Source: Streptosporangium roseum DSM 43021
GTDB lineage: Bacteria > Actinomycetota > Actinomycetes > Streptosporangiales > Streptosporangiaceae
Reading direction: 5' to 3'
Assembly (NCBI RefSeq): GCF_000024865.1
Contig: NC_013595.1
Coordinates: forward strand, 4,712,001 to 4,776,000
DNA length: 64,000 nucleotides
Made by a program: the position numbers and the translations under genes. This document shows positions 52,104 to 62,315 of the stretch, in pieces. Position 1 is the first letter of the stretch, and each line of letters begins with the position of its first letter. Under the pieces are notes generated by a model, which was given only the letters and a program-made list of their open reading frames with translations, was not told the DNA's origin and did not search any database.

Positions 52104-52850
52104 ATGGATGAGGTCAAAATGGTCGTCGCCCATTCCGAGCGCGCGACCCTGCGCGTCGGCGACGTGTTCCTGAAGGTGGACGCCGATCAGGCGCGCATCG
52201 ACGTCGAGGTCGAGGCGATGGCCCTGGCGCCGGTCCCGACCCCAAAGGTCCTGTGGCACAAGCCGCCAGTGTTCGCGATCGCCGCAGTCCCGGGGACGGC
52301 GCTCGGCCGCCTCGGCGAGCCGTCGACCGCGTCCCCGGCATCGTGGGCCGCGGCGGGCGCCGCCATCCGGAGGTTGCACGACGCGCCGTTGCCGCCCAGG
52401 CCCGGCCAGGCCGGCCGGGGCCTCGACGAGTTGGCGGCGGATCTCGATGGCGAGTGCGAGTGGCTCGTGACGAACGGCGTCCTGTCCGCCGACCTGGTCA
52501 CCCGCAACCGCCAGGTCGCCGAGGCCGCGCTCCGGCCGTGGACACCGGTCTTCACGCACGGCGACCTGCAGATCGATCACGTGTTCGTCGACGGCGACGG
52601 GATCACGGGCATCATCGACTGGTCCGAGGCAGGCCAAGGTGATGCCCTGTACGACCTCGCCACCTTGACGCTCGGACACGAGGAGCACCTCGGCGACGTC
52701 GTCGCCGGCTACGGCACCGACGTCGACCTCGACGTGATCCGCGCGTGGTGGTCGTTGCGAAGCCTGCTGAATGTTCGCTGGCTGGTCGAGCATGGCTTCG
52801 ACCCGTTCGCGCCGGGCTGTGAGGTCGACGTGCTGAGATCCCGGCTGTGA
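52104..52850 (+). CDS. APH-type phosphotransferase
   Basis: The protein is 248 residues. The kinase C-lobe is clear: PVFTHGDLQIDHVFVDGDGI contains the Brenner-type HGD motif, and GIIDWSEAGQGDALYDLATL the second metal-binding Asp. The residue four after HGD is His-containing rather than the usual Asn, as in a known actinobacterial subgroup. It probably phosphorylates a small hydroxylated molecule or aminoglycoside-like compound with ATP. It stands alone between debris. Confidence 0.85.
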   Translation: MDEVKMVVAHSERATLRVGDVFLKVDADQARIDVEVEAMALAPVPTPKVLWHKPPVFAIAAVPGTALGRLGEPSTASPASWAAAGAAIRRLHDAPLPPRPGQAGRGLDELAADLDGECEWLVTNGVLSADLVTRNRQVAEAALRPWTPVFTHGDLQIDHVFVDGDGITGIIDWSEAGQGDALYDLATLTLGHEEHLGDVVAGYGTDVDLDVIRAWWSLRSLLNVRWLVEHGFDPFAPGCEVDVLRSRL

Positions 52851-52893
52851 GGCTGCGCGGGCCCGACTGCTATGAAAAGTCCTACCGGAACGA

Positions 52894-53467
52894 TCAGTGG
52901 ATGACACGTCGCCAGCAGATGATGGCGGCGGCGAGGGTCATGAAGGCTTCGTGGATGTCGTCGCGAATCTCCCAGCGGATGCGCAGGCGGCGGAACCAAT
53001 GCAACAGGGCGATCGTCTGCTCGATCACCCAGCGATGCCCACCCAGGCCGGAGCCGTGCGGCGTGCCACGGCGGGCGATGACCGGTTTGACCCCTGCGGC
53101 CCAGACCATCCGGCGGTACTTGTCATGGTCATAGCGCCGATCGGCGTACAACGCCTTCGGTCGCCGACGGGGCCGACCCCGCTGGCCACACCCCGGCCTG
53201 GTGCCAGTCCCGTAGCCTCCGCCAGCAGGTCATCCCCGAGCCGAAACCCAGCTCTTGCGGCAGGAACTCCCAGGCAATACCGGTGTAGAGCACGAACAAG
53301 ATGCCCGACAGGACCTTCCGGTTGTCCAGGCGGTTGCGGCCCGGATGATCTGTACGGCGTGGCAAGACCGGCAACAACGGTTCGATCCGCACCCACACCT
53401 CATCCGGGATGATCCACGGCGGCTGCTCGCCCTTCCTCACACAGGTGATCAACCTGTAGATGATCAC
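52894..53467 (-). pseudogene. Internally deleted IS5-type transposase
   Basis: The N-terminal part (IIPDEVWVRIEPLLPVLPRR, LSGILFVLYTGIAWEFLPQE, MTCWRRLRDWHQAGVW) is followed after a deletion by the C-terminal part in another frame (LYADRRYDHDKYRRMVWAAG, RRGTPHGSGLGGHRWVIEQT). The first catalytic Asp region is missing, so it cannot transpose by itself. Confidence 0.8.
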
Positions 53468-53568
53468 CGGTATTCCTAGATCATTTTGTTGGGACTTCTT
53501 AAGCGTGCGGGCATCAACTGAGCCTCCCCTCGTACCGTGGAGATCTGACCTAAGGGGGAGGTCGGGGT

Positions 53569-53640
53569 ATGGGAGAGACCAGACGGAGTTTCGATCCGGA
53601 GTTTCGGGCGGGTGCGGTGCGCATCGTGCGGGAGGCGCGT
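53569..53640 (+). pseudogene. IS3-type OrfA start remnant
   Basis: MGETRRSFDPEFRAGAVRIV followed by REA is the first HTH helix of an IS3-family OrfA; the match ends after about 24 residues. Confidence 0.55.
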
Positions 53641-54095
53641 GCTCGGGCGCTTTTTCAGTCGCGGCCCACTACTGCCACCCATCGGGTGACGGCTGGCCGC
53701 GAGGAGTCCGCCTCCCAGGTGAGGGTAGGCAACCATGGCCTCCCAGGTGGCGGGTTGAAGCGCTGAGCAGCGTCAGATCGAGGAGGGATGAGCACAAAAG
53801 GTAAGCGTCTGTGCACAAGGTGGCGTTACAGCCGCCTGCGGCCGTTTCTCTGCGCGCGATCACCCGGCGGGGCGAGCATGGGCGGCATGAACGCAGACCT
53901 GCCCGAGGAGCCGCCGGCCGATGAGCGCGGGCATGGCTCCACGACCGCATCTTGGCCGCTCTCGCCCCGCGCCTGGAGGAGCTACGCCTGAAGGCTGCCG
54001 AGGAGAGCGAGCCGGAGTGGTAGCCGTACAGCACCAAGACGCTCCTGCCCTTCGCGCTGGAGGAAACAGGGGGCGCAGCCAGCGGGCCAAGTCCG
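53641..54095. other. Degraded sequence
   Basis: Small pieces in different plus frames (ADLPEEPPADERGHGS, then ILAALAPRLEELRLKAAEES) suggest the end of a broken short gene at 53880-54020. Nothing else is recognisable. Confidence 0.35.
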
Positions 54096-54659
54096 TCAGT
54101 GAACTTCCTGCGCCGCTATCTCACGCCAGGAGTCAGCCTTCCTTTTATGCAGGTTCGCCTGCCAGAGAGAGGCGGGCCCGACGCACAGGGCGGCGAATCC
54201 TGTGAAGAAGCTGATGGCGAACCATGGGTCGACCGGGGCATCCTCTTCCACCGTCTGACCGGCCTGGCCGAAGAAATAAAAGGCCGCGACGGAGAAGACG
54301 ATCACAAGGATCAGACCCGCGATCAGGAAGATGCTCGCCCGCCGCGCCTCACGTCTGGCGCGTGCCTCCGGCGGCAGGTCGGCGATGCCGGTACGGCGTT
54401 CCCGCTCGGCCCCGATGATCGCCTTCGCTTCCACGTTGGTGAGCCCTAGCTTGTTCAGTAAGCGCCGCTGCGGGATGAGCAAGAGTAACCCGATGCCCAC
54501 GCCGATGCCCACGCCCAGCCCAGAGGGGAACGGCACATCGAAGAGCACCATGAGGACGAACCCTGCGATGATCACGGCGATTGTGACCAGCAGTGACACC
54601 TTCAGGCGGCGGTGAGAACGGATCAGACGTTCGAGCTCATCCGGGCTGAGATTGCGCAT
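54096..54659 (-). CDS. Four-helix membrane protein of unknown function
   Basis: The protein is 187 residues from ATG at 54659, with AAAGG about ten bases upstream. Helices lie at about 20-40 (VSLLVTIAVIIAGFVLMVLF), 46-65 (GLGVGIGVGIGLLLLIPQ), 110-132 and 147-170. A charged cytoplasmic loop between helices 2 and 3 reads AKAIIGAERERRTGIADLPP. I do not recognise a family. Confidence 0.6.
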   Translation of the reverse strand: MRNLSPDELERLIRSHRRLKVSLLVTIAVIIAGFVLMVLFDVPFPSGLGVGIGVGIGLLLLIPQRRLLNKLGLTNVEAKAIIGAERERRTGIADLPPEARARREARRASIFLIAGLILVIVFSVAAFYFFGQAGQTVEEDAPVDPWFAISFFTGFAALCVGPASLWQANLHKRKADSWREIAAQEVH

Positions 54660-54869
54660 TCGGTGCTGCCTTTCGCTCGTCCGATTCTCCGCCGAGCTTG
54701 AAACATGGCGGCGTCGAGCGCAACCGATTCGTTGACTCCTTTCCGGCATGTCCGTAAACCGGTTATATAGCTAGAGGGTATCTGAAAAGCATCAGATTGA
54801 TGCTCGGGTGAGGCGGTGAAGCAGGGGTGAGGCCATCGCCAGATAGATGGTGTTCTCGGAGGTGGCGGG

Positions 54870-55370
54870 CAGGTATTCGTAGTCCTTATTCGTTTGAGCT
54901 TGGTGGCGACGACTCCGGCGAGTTCGTCGATGTCGCGAGGCGCGAGGTTGGCCGAAGCGCGCTTGAGCGCCGACCACACGCCCTCGGCCGGGTTCAGCTC
55001 CGGCGCATAAGCGGGCAGGTGAAAAGACCGTCAGCCACGGGCGGGCATCGATCAACGAGCGCATCGCGGCAGACAAGTGGCGGCGGTCGTTGTCCCACAC
55101 CAGCACGATCGCCCCGCCGAGCCGGGCGTGCGCGGCATTCAGCACAGCTGCGAACCGCCGGGGATCAAAGCCCTTGACCTCCCCGGGCTTGCCCCGCCGC
55201 AGGAGCATCCGGTACATCAGCCGGGTGTGCTGCCCGGGCTTGGCGCACACCAGCCCAGCCAGTGCCACCCGGCCGTAGTCCTTGCCGGCCACGCGCATCA
55301 CCGGGGTCTTGCGGCGCAACCTGCCACTCATCCTGGACGAGGAACAGGTGAAGCTTGTCAGGCCTCCACA
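54870..55370 (-). pseudogene. IS630-type transposase remnant
   Basis: Several minus frames carry pieces in order: RVAGKDYGRVALAGLVCAKP and RLMYRMLLRRGKPGEVKG, AAHARLGGAIVLVWDND with a catalytic Asp, IDARPWLTVF, and, in another frame, VWSALKRASANLAPRDIDEL. Multiple frameshifts make it inactive. Its left part lies directly upstream of the giant exoprotein gene on the opposite strand. Confidence 0.72.
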
Positions 55371-55523
55371 CGCCTGTGGATCTTCGACAAGCTCGCTGAC
55401 ATCGAGGCCAAGCGATCTACAAGCGAGGCCAAGCGACCTACAGGTGCGACCGGTCACGATCGGCGACTGCCAGTTCCCAAGCCGCGCCCGGGAGGGCACG
55501 GCCATAGTCATGGAGTCACTCCT

Positions 55524-58500
55524 TTGCACTGGTTATTCAGTCGAGCCTCCTCTCGGCGGATCGCGGCACGATGGTCAGGGATATCGCTGATCACTGCGGT
55601 GGCCGGCTCTCTCGTCCTGCCCACATCCGCGATCGCCGCATCCGCCCCCGAACCGCCTCCGAACAACGAGGTGGCATCCGCGGCGGGCGAGGTCAAGCTC
55701 ATCGATCTCGGCTCCCTCAACGGCCGCGATGACGGGGTCTACAGCAGCCTCGGTTATAAAGTCAATGCCCGGGGCATCAACAACATGAGCCAGGTCGTCG
55801 GGACAGCCACTGTCTCTCACTTGAACGACCACCAGAGAGCCGTTCTGTTCTCCGGCGGATCCGTCAGGCAGCTGCACGACAGCCTCGAGGGCCTCGGCGA
55901 CGGCGGGATCGTCAACAGCCATGCCTGGGGCATCAACGACGACGGCACTGTGGTCGGCACATTTTCGGACATGGGCCCGGATGACGAGAAGACCTTCGTC
56001 CTCAAAGATGGCAAGGCGACTCTCATAGAGCAGCGCTTCGGAAGGGTCATCAACAACAAAGGGCAGATCGGGGGCGGCGGCTGGGTACGCGATCCGGACG
56101 GGTCCGTACTGCAGCTCCGTGCGTTCAAGGACCAGAACATGGGGGTCTCGGCGCTGAACAACTCAGGTTCGGTGGCCGGTAACGCCGACATGGACCCCGA
56201 CCGGTCCGTCTTTGAGATACGCGCGTTCCGCACCAAGCCCGGACAGCCCCTCGACCTGGCCAAGGACATTCTGCAGTACGCCGGCGAGACCAAGGCCGCT
56301 GACATCAACGACAAGGGGCAGGTCGCCGGCCACGGGAAGAATATGAACGGCGGTATCGTCCCTATCATCTGGAACGCGAGCGGTGTGGCCGTAGAGCAGG
56401 ACACCCCCCTCGGCGGCGAAGCGTACGCGATCAACAATGCGGGCATCGCCGTGGGATTGATGAGGACCTCCTCCGGGCCGACGAGAGCCGCCATGTACGC
56501 AGGCGGTGCCGGAATCGACCTGAACACCCTGGTGCCGGCGGGCACGAACCTGCGCTTGACAAGGGCCCTCGGCATCAACGACCTCGGTCAGATCACCGGT
56601 GTCGCAACGAACACGACCACAGGCGTGGGGCATGCCTTCCTGCTCGACCTGGGACTCGCCAAGCCCGTCATCAATTCGGTCACCCTCGAGACCAAGAGAT
56701 ACCCGTCCGAGGAGTGGGGTGAGGCCGGGGCCGTGACCGACGGCGACCCGGCGCGCATCACGGTTTCGGTGACCAATCCGGGCTCCATGCCCGTTTCCGC
56801 GCAGATCAGGCTGTACCAGGCGCCGAATCCGGGCGAGGCCGTGGACTACACGCCGTTGCCCAAGGTGGAACCGATCGAGGTTGAGCTCGAACCGAACCAG
56901 ACCGTCAACGTGCGGGCGAATTGGGACACCGCTGGGGTCGCCTGGGAGAGGGGCGAGGCGAACCTGGTCCGGTATGTGAAGGCGCGGCTCTACATGGGCG
57001 GTGTCAGGCAGGGGTTCGCCGAGTCGGCGAAAATCACTACCAGGCCGAAGCCCGTGGTTCTGGTGCACGGCTGGAAGTCCAACGCAGAGATCGCATGGGG
57101 GTACGCTCATGCGATCCTGGACGGCCTGCATCCCTATATCGGGTCATTCGCCGTCGGTAACGGCGAGTTCGGCCCCGATGGTGGCACCCTTGACACCGGT
57201 GACCTGTCGGACTCGTCGAAGCAGACCAATACGCTTGCCGAGAACGCCAAGGAGCTGGCGAAGTACCTGGAGAACGTGCGCACGCGGACGGGCGCGTCGC
57301 ACGTCGATGTCATCGCCCACTCGATGGGCGGTCTGATCACGCGGCAGTACATCCAGACCGAGATGCCGAGCTCGCCGGATCACAAGCCGGTGGTGAATCG
57401 GATGCTGCAGATGGGCACCCCGAACCGGGGGACTCCCTGTGCGGACATGGTCGTGCTGAACGCCACCCTGACTGATGGTTCCGTTCCGTTCTCCCCGGCC
57501 ACGGAGCAGAACACCACCCGGTTCGTACGCGGCGTGTTCAACCAGCAGTACACGAACCTCAAGGGCGTGACACCCTCCAACCTGGCGGGTGTGGGCAGGC
57601 CCCTGCCCTGCGTCGCTCCCCCCGAGCACACGGAGTTCTACGACAGTGACCTGATCGTTCCGTTGTGGAGTGCGCGGTTCTACCCCGACGTCCCCAGGAC
57701 CGGAACCGTGCACATGTCGATGACCGACTCGGCGTGGGATTTCGAGACCTACGTCAAACCGCGGCTGGCGTCGGTGCCGGGCAAGGACGGTGACCCGGAT
57801 CTGCCCAGGTTGACCAAGGGGGTCACCGGCGACTCGGCCATGGCCGCCGCGCCGGCCGCCATGGCCACGGATGATGGCGGTACGGACGCGGGTTCCGTGT
57901 TCGCTGCGTCGTCGACTGCGGTGGAGGCGGGGAAGACGGTGAGTGTGCCGTTGGACGTCCCGCAGGGTTCGGCGTTCGGTGTGACGGGGGCGTTGCCGTC
58001 GACCGTCGGGTTGGTGTTGCGTAATCCGTCCGGGGAGCCGGCCGCGCAGTACGCGGCGGGCAGTGATGAGGCCAAGCAGCCGGTCCAGGGGTTGAGCGTC
58101 GCCAAACCGCGGGCGGGTGCGTGGAAGCTGGAGATCACGAACTCGGCCACTGAGCCGGTCACGGCCAATCTGGGTGCCTGGGTCGCCGGTAACCCGGTGA
58201 AGGTGGCGGCCACGGTGGAGCAGCCGTCGGAGGATGGCCGGGTCAAGGTGACAGGCACCGTCACCGATGCCGGTAAGCCGGTTACCGCGGTGCCGGTGCA
58301 GGCGATCGTGATCGGCGAGGACGGCGCGCGTGTTGAGCTGTCGTTGAAGGATGACGGCAACAGCGGTGACGGCGGCGCCGGTGACGGCGTGTACGGTGCC
58401 ACTTCTGAGTCGTTGGCCGACGGTGTGTATTCGGTCACGGTGAAGGCCGACACCGCCAAGGGCCTGCGGGCCGCACTTGATGTGGTCGAGGTGAAGAAGC

Positions 58501-61500
58501 CCGATCTGCGGGAGTTCGAGCTGACGTTGTCGGCGCAGCCCGGTGGTTCGGTGGCGGTGTCGCCGGCGCAGGACACCTACCGTGCCGGCACCAAGGTGAC
58601 GGTGACCGCGACCCCTGAGGCCGGGCGGATCCCGATCGGGTGGACCGTGGACGGTGAGGAGCGGGGCGCGGGTGCGCTGAGGCTGACCATGAACGGCCCG
58701 CACACGGTGGTGGCGCGGTTCGGCACCTACACGGTGACCGAGCTGGGTGCGGCGTCGCCTGGTCGAAGTGCGGCGGAGACGAGGGCCGTCGCGCTCAACG
58801 ACCGCGGTCAGGTCGCCGCCACGGTGGACCAGAACCATACCCATAGGACGAGCGCTGTGCGCTGGCAGGCCGGTGAGTTCACCAATCTGGGTGACCTGCC
58901 GTGCACCGACGACCCCCGCAGCACCAACAGGTGCATGGCGGTCGCCACGGGGATCAACGAGGCCGGGGACGTCTCCGGCTGGGCTACGTCGGGAGAGGGT
59001 GGGACCAACCGCGCTGTCGTCTACCGCAAGGACGGTTCGGTCAGGAGTCTGCAGCCGGAATCGGGCGGATTGGCCCTGGGCCTGAACGACAACGGCCAGG
59101 TGTTCGGCATGGCGGGCGGTGACCATGTGATCTGGGATCAGGGGGGCGCGGTCCAGCTGCCCGCCAACCCGGTGTTCGACACGAAGTACACCTATGTCTC
59201 CGGGTATGCCTCCGCTTTCTCATCCCGGATCAACGCCCGGGGCACGGTGGCTGGTAACTATGTGATGGGAAGAGACCCGATCTACGGTAAGCCCGTCAAC
59301 TGGGGGCCCGCGCTCTACCGGGACGGGGTGACCACGCCGCTTGCGGTGCCAGGTTGCCCGTACAAGGACAATGAGTACGGCGACGCCTATGACGTCAACA
59401 CCGCCGAGGTGGTGGCGGGTAGCGTGGATTGCGGCCCCAACAATCCCACGCGCGCCGTTCTGTGGAAGGACGGTCAGCCGACCGAACTCGGTGAAGGCGA
59501 GGCGACCGCCCTCAACGACCACGGGCTGGTGGTCGGCCGCGCGCTCGACCAGGACGCCTCCACCCCGGTCAAGACGATCTGGGAGCCGGTGATATGGCTG
59601 GAGGGCGAGAAGTACGCGCTGGCAGATCTGCTGCCCCGGCCGCTGTGCCCGCGGGAGCAGGAGAACACAACCGGGCCGTGCATGGGCCTTGATCGCCTGT
59701 ATGACGTCAACTCCTCCGGCCAGATCGTGGCGCAGGGCTTCATCCGCGACCGTTCGACCACGGATCCGACCGGCTTCTCCACCCATGCGCGGTCGTTCCT
59801 GCTGACCCCGACCACCGCCCGGGCGGATCTGGAGGTCAAACAGACGGTGTCGGCGACCGAGCCGGGGCCGGGCTCGACGGTGACCTGGACTACCACGGTG
59901 ACCAACAAGGGTGACGACACCGCGACCGACGTGCGGTTGGACATACTGATCCCGCAGGCCGTCACCGGCGCGACGTGTGACACCTGGCGGGGCATCTGCA
60001 CCGCGATCAAGGGCGGGTTCCGTAACACGGCCAAGGTGCTGGAGCCGGGCCGGAGCGCCACCGTCGAGGTGAGCGCGACCGTCCCGGACAACGCAGCCAA
60101 CGGCACCGAGCTCAAGGCGGGGACCGGCGGCTACAGCCTGGCGGTGACCGACCCCAAGCCGGCCGACAACACCGCTTCGACCACCGCGACGGTGCGTCCG
60201 CTGCTGATCCCGTCCGGGATCAACTGGACCGATCCGGTGGAGGTCGGCCAGGTCAGCTACCCGAGTTCGGTGACGTTGACCAACCGGCTGAATGATCCGA
60301 TCCCGTTGAAGGTGATCGCGGTCAGCGGGCCGTTCACCCAGAGCAACGCCTGCCCGGTGGAGCTGGCGGTCGGCAAGGCGTGCACGGTGGAGGTGAAGTT
60401 CGCCCCCACCGCGGAAGGCCCGGCCACCGGTGCGCTGACCTTCACCACCGCCGACGGCGCCGCACCGGCCTACACCGTGCCGCTGACCGGCAAGGGCATC
60501 AAGGCCGGTGACATCCCGGCGGTGCAGGCCCCGGCCGCGCCGTTGCGGGGCCAGGTGGGCAAGCCGTTCACCCTGCGGGTGGACTTCACCGACACCGAAG
60601 CCGGCGACACCCACACCGCCAAGGTCGCCTGGGGAGACGGACCGCCGGTGGACGCCGTGGTGACCCCGCGGCCCGGGGGCGGCACCGTCACCCTCACCCG
60701 CACCTTCACCGCCCCGAAGAGCGGCACCGCCATGGTGATGGTCTACGACAGCAGCAACAACCTCGGGGATGCGGGCGTGCCGTACGTGATCAGCGAGGCG
60801 GCGCCCAACACCGCGCCGGTGGTCACCGCCGGAGCCGACGTCGAGCTGACCGCGGGCGAAGTTCTGCAGCGCACCGTGACCTTCGCCGACCCGGACTCCA
60901 CCTCCTGGACGGCCACGGTGGACTACGGCGACGGGTCCGGCCCCCAGCCGGTCACCCCCAACGCCGCCAAGCAGATCACGCTGGAGCACCAGTGGGCCAC
61001 CCCGGGCACCTACCCGGTCACCGTCAAGGTGAAGGACGACGGCGACCTGGAGACCACGGCCACCTTCATCGCCACGGTCGTGGCCGCCGAGACCCCGAAC
61101 CAGGCCCCGACGGTCAGGGTGAGCCCGGCGTTCGACACCGTGGAGGCGGGAGCCGTCTGGGTCGCGCCGGCCTCCTTCACCGATTCTGATTCCACCTCCT
61201 GGACCTACATGGTCGACTACGGGGCCGGGGCCGGGCCGCAGCCGCTGTCCAAGGTCGCCGGGCAGTTGAAGCTCGAGCACGTCTATGCCTCGGCCGGTGA
61301 CTACACGGTCGTGCTGACCGTCACCGACGACAAGGGCGCCTCAGGCAGCGCCCAGGTGACCGTGCACGTCACCAACGCCGCACCCGAGGTGGCCCTGACG
61401 GCGCCGGCGGTGGCCAAGCAGCCGGCGAAGGTGGCGAAGGTGGGCGAGGCGGTGTCGCTCAGCGCCTCGTTCACCGACTCCGGTAAGGCCGACACGCACA

Positions 61501-62108
61501 CCGCCACCTGGAGCATCGGCGGCGAGCCGGTGCCCGCAGCGGTCGCCGGACACGGCGGCAAGGGCACCGTGAGCGGGTCGCATGTGTTCACCAAGGCCGG
61601 GCTGTACCCGATCTCGGTGACGGTCACCGACAACCACAGCGGCGCCACCAAGGCCGACACCGCCGACGGCAAGCAGGCCTACGTGGTGGTCTACGACCCG
61701 GCCGGCTCGCTGGTCGGCGCCGGGCAGACGGTCTCACCCGCCGGAGTGTGCAAGCTGGACGCCGCCTGCGCCAAGGAGGGCGAGGCGAACCTCAACGTCA
61801 CCGCCCACTACCGCGACAAGGACACCACCCCCACCGGTGAGCTGCACTACAACGCCCCCGGGTTCGACCTGCGCGACGACTCCTCCACGGTGCTCGCCGT
61901 GGCCGGCGGCACCGCGATCCTGCGCGGAGAAGGAAAGGTCAACAAGACCGTCGACGTCACCTACGAGATCACCACTATCGACTCCGGCAAACCGGCCGAC
62001 AACACCGACCAGCTGGTGGTCAGGGTCTGGAAGAAGAACGGAGAGCTCATCTACGACAACAGCGGCAAGCCCGCACCGGTGAGTGGCGTCATCCGCGTCA
62101 GCGGCTGA
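55524..62108 (+). CDS. Giant secreted HAF-repeat / lipase / PKD multidomain protein
   Basis: The protein is about 2,194 residues. The best start is TTG at 55524 with GGAG seven bases upstream. A signal peptide follows (SRRIAARWSGISLITAVAGS, cleavage near AIAASA). Rough domains: HAF repeats 57-373 (GINNMSQVVG, GINDDGTVVG, AINNAGIAVG); alpha/beta-hydrolase 508-750 with VLVHGW, Ser600 in IAHSMGG, Asp707/709 and His730; a beta-sandwich region 776-992; an InlB-type repeat 998-1066; a second HAF set 1086-1429; DUF11 1432-1559; a choice-of-anchor D/ASH domain 1560-1662; four PKD-like domains 1666-2062. It is probably a secreted esterase or lipase with adhesion modules. There is no LPXTG or C-terminal membrane anchor. 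Confidence 0.85.
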   Translation: MHWLFSRASSRRIAARWSGISLITAVAGSLVLPTSAIAASAPEPPPNNEVASAAGEVKLIDLGSLNGRDDGVYSSLGYKVNARGINNMSQVVGTATVSHLNDHQRAVLFSGGSVRQLHDSLEGLGDGGIVNSHAWGINDDGTVVGTFSDMGPDDEKTFVLKDGKATLIEQRFGRVINNKGQIGGGGWVRDPDGSVLQLRAFKDQNMGVSALNNSGSVAGNADMDPDRSVFEIRAFRTKPGQPLDLAKDILQYAGETKAADINDKGQVAGHGKNMNGGIVPIIWNASGVAVEQDTPLGGEAYAINNAGIAVGLMRTSSGPTRAAMYAGGAGIDLNTLVPAGTNLRLTRALGINDLGQITGVATNTTTGVGHAFLLDLGLAKPVINSVTLETKRYPSEEWGEAGAVTDGDPARITVSVTNPGSMPVSAQIRLYQAPNPGEAVDYTPLPKVEPIEVELEPNQTVNVRANWDTAGVAWERGEANLVRYVKARLYMGGVRQGFAESAKITTRPKPVVLVHGWKSNAEIAWGYAHAILDGLHPYIGSFAVGNGEFGPDGGTLDTGDLSDSSKQTNTLAENAKELAKYLENVRTRTGASHVDVIAHSMGGLITRQYIQTEMPSSPDHKPVVNRMLQMGTPNRGTPCADMVVLNATLTDGSVPFSPATEQNTTRFVRGVFNQQYTNLKGVTPSNLAGVGRPLPCVAPPEHTEFYDSDLIVPLWSARFYPDVPRTGTVHMSMTDSAWDFETYVKPRLASVPGKDGDPDLPRLTKGVTGDSAMAAAPAAMATDDGGTDAGSVFAASSTAVEAGKTVSVPLDVPQGSAFGVTGALPSTVGLVLRNPSGEPAAQYAAGSDEAKQPVQGLSVAKPRAGAWKLEITNSATEPVTANLGAWVAGNPVKVAATVEQPSEDGRVKVTGTVTDAGKPVTAVPVQAIVIGEDGARVELSLKDDGNSGDGGAGDGVYGATSESLADGVYSVTVKADTAKGLRAALDVVEVKKPDLREFELTLSAQPGGSVAVSPAQDTYRAGTKVTVTATPEAGRIPIGWTVDGEERGAGALRLTMNGPHTVVARFGTYTVTELGAASPGRSAAETRAVALNDRGQVAATVDQNHTHRTSAVRWQAGEFTNLGDLPCTDDPRSTNRCMAVATGINEAGDVSGWATSGEGGTNRAVVYRKDGSVRSLQPESGGLALGLNDNGQVFGMAGGDHVIWDQGGAVQLPANPVFDTKYTYVSGYASAFSSRINARGTVAGNYVMGRDPIYGKPVNWGPALYRDGVTTPLAVPGCPYKDNEYGDAYDVNTAEVVAGSVDCGPNNPTRAVLWKDGQPTELGEGEATALNDHGLVVGRALDQDASTPVKTIWEPVIWLEGEKYALADLLPRPLCPREQENTTGPCMGLDRLYDVNSSGQIVAQGFIRDRSTTDPTGFSTHARSFLLTPTTARADLEVKQTVSATEPGPGSTVTWTTTVTNKGDDTATDVRLDILIPQAVTGATCDTWRGICTAIKGGFRNTAKVLEPGRSATVEVSATVPDNAANGTELKAGTGGYSLAVTDPKPADNTASTTATVRPLLIPSGINWTDPVEVGQVSYPSSVTLTNRLNDPIPLKVIAVSGPFTQSNACPVELAVGKACTVEVKFAPTAEGPATGALTFTTADGAAPAYTVPLTGKGIKAGDIPAVQAPAAPLRGQVGKPFTLRVDFTDTEAGDTHTAKVAWGDGPPVDAVVTPRPGGGTVTLTRTFTAPKSGTAMVMVYDSSNNLGDAGVPYVISEAAPNTAPVVTAGADVELTAGEVLQRTVTFADPDSTSWTATVDYGDGSGPQPVTPNAAKQITLEHQWATPGTYPVTVKVKDDGDLETTATFIATVVAAETPNQAPTVRVSPAFDTVEAGAVWVAPASFTDSDSTSWTYMVDYGAGAGPQPLSKVAGQLKLEHVYASAGDYTVVLTVTDDKGASGSAQVTVHVTNAAPEVALTAPAVAKQPAKVAKVGEAVSLSASFTDSGKADTHTATWSIGGEPVPAAVAGHGGKGTVSGSHVFTKAGLYPISVTVTDNHSGATKADTADGKQAYVVVYDPAGSLVGAGQTVSPAGVCKLDAACAKEGEANLNVTAHYRDKDTTPTGELHYNAPGFDLRDDSSTVLAVAGGTAILRGEGKVNKTVDVTYEITTIDSGKPADNTDQLVVRVWKKNGELIYDNSGKPAPVSGVIRVSG

Positions 62109-62118
62109 GCCTGACAGT

Positions 62119-62155
62119 TCCGCGGGCCTCAGAGACCCCACCTGAGGTCCGCGGA
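62119..62155 (+). terminator. Hairpin after the giant exoprotein gene
   Basis: TCCGCGGGCCTCAG and CTGAGGTCCGCGGA form a 14-bp stem with one G-T pair and a nine-base loop, ten bases after the stop. It is likely to terminate this transcript. Confidence 0.75.
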
Positions 62156-62315
62156 CATCCGGATCAAACCCCACCCGCCCACAAACCCCTAAATAAACCC
62201 CGAAAGGTACGCAGATCCCGTCCATCCAGTGCGCGGGCAGGATCTTTCGTCGGCGTGCTACATCATCGAACCGATAAAGAGATCAATAATGAGGTCAGGA
62301 GTCTCGGCTGGAGTA

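Noticed and set aside
57144..61280. Two very long antisense frames inside the giant exoprotein gene
   Set aside because: Arg/His/Gly-rich shadows without start sites or domains; the plus frame carries clear domains throughout.
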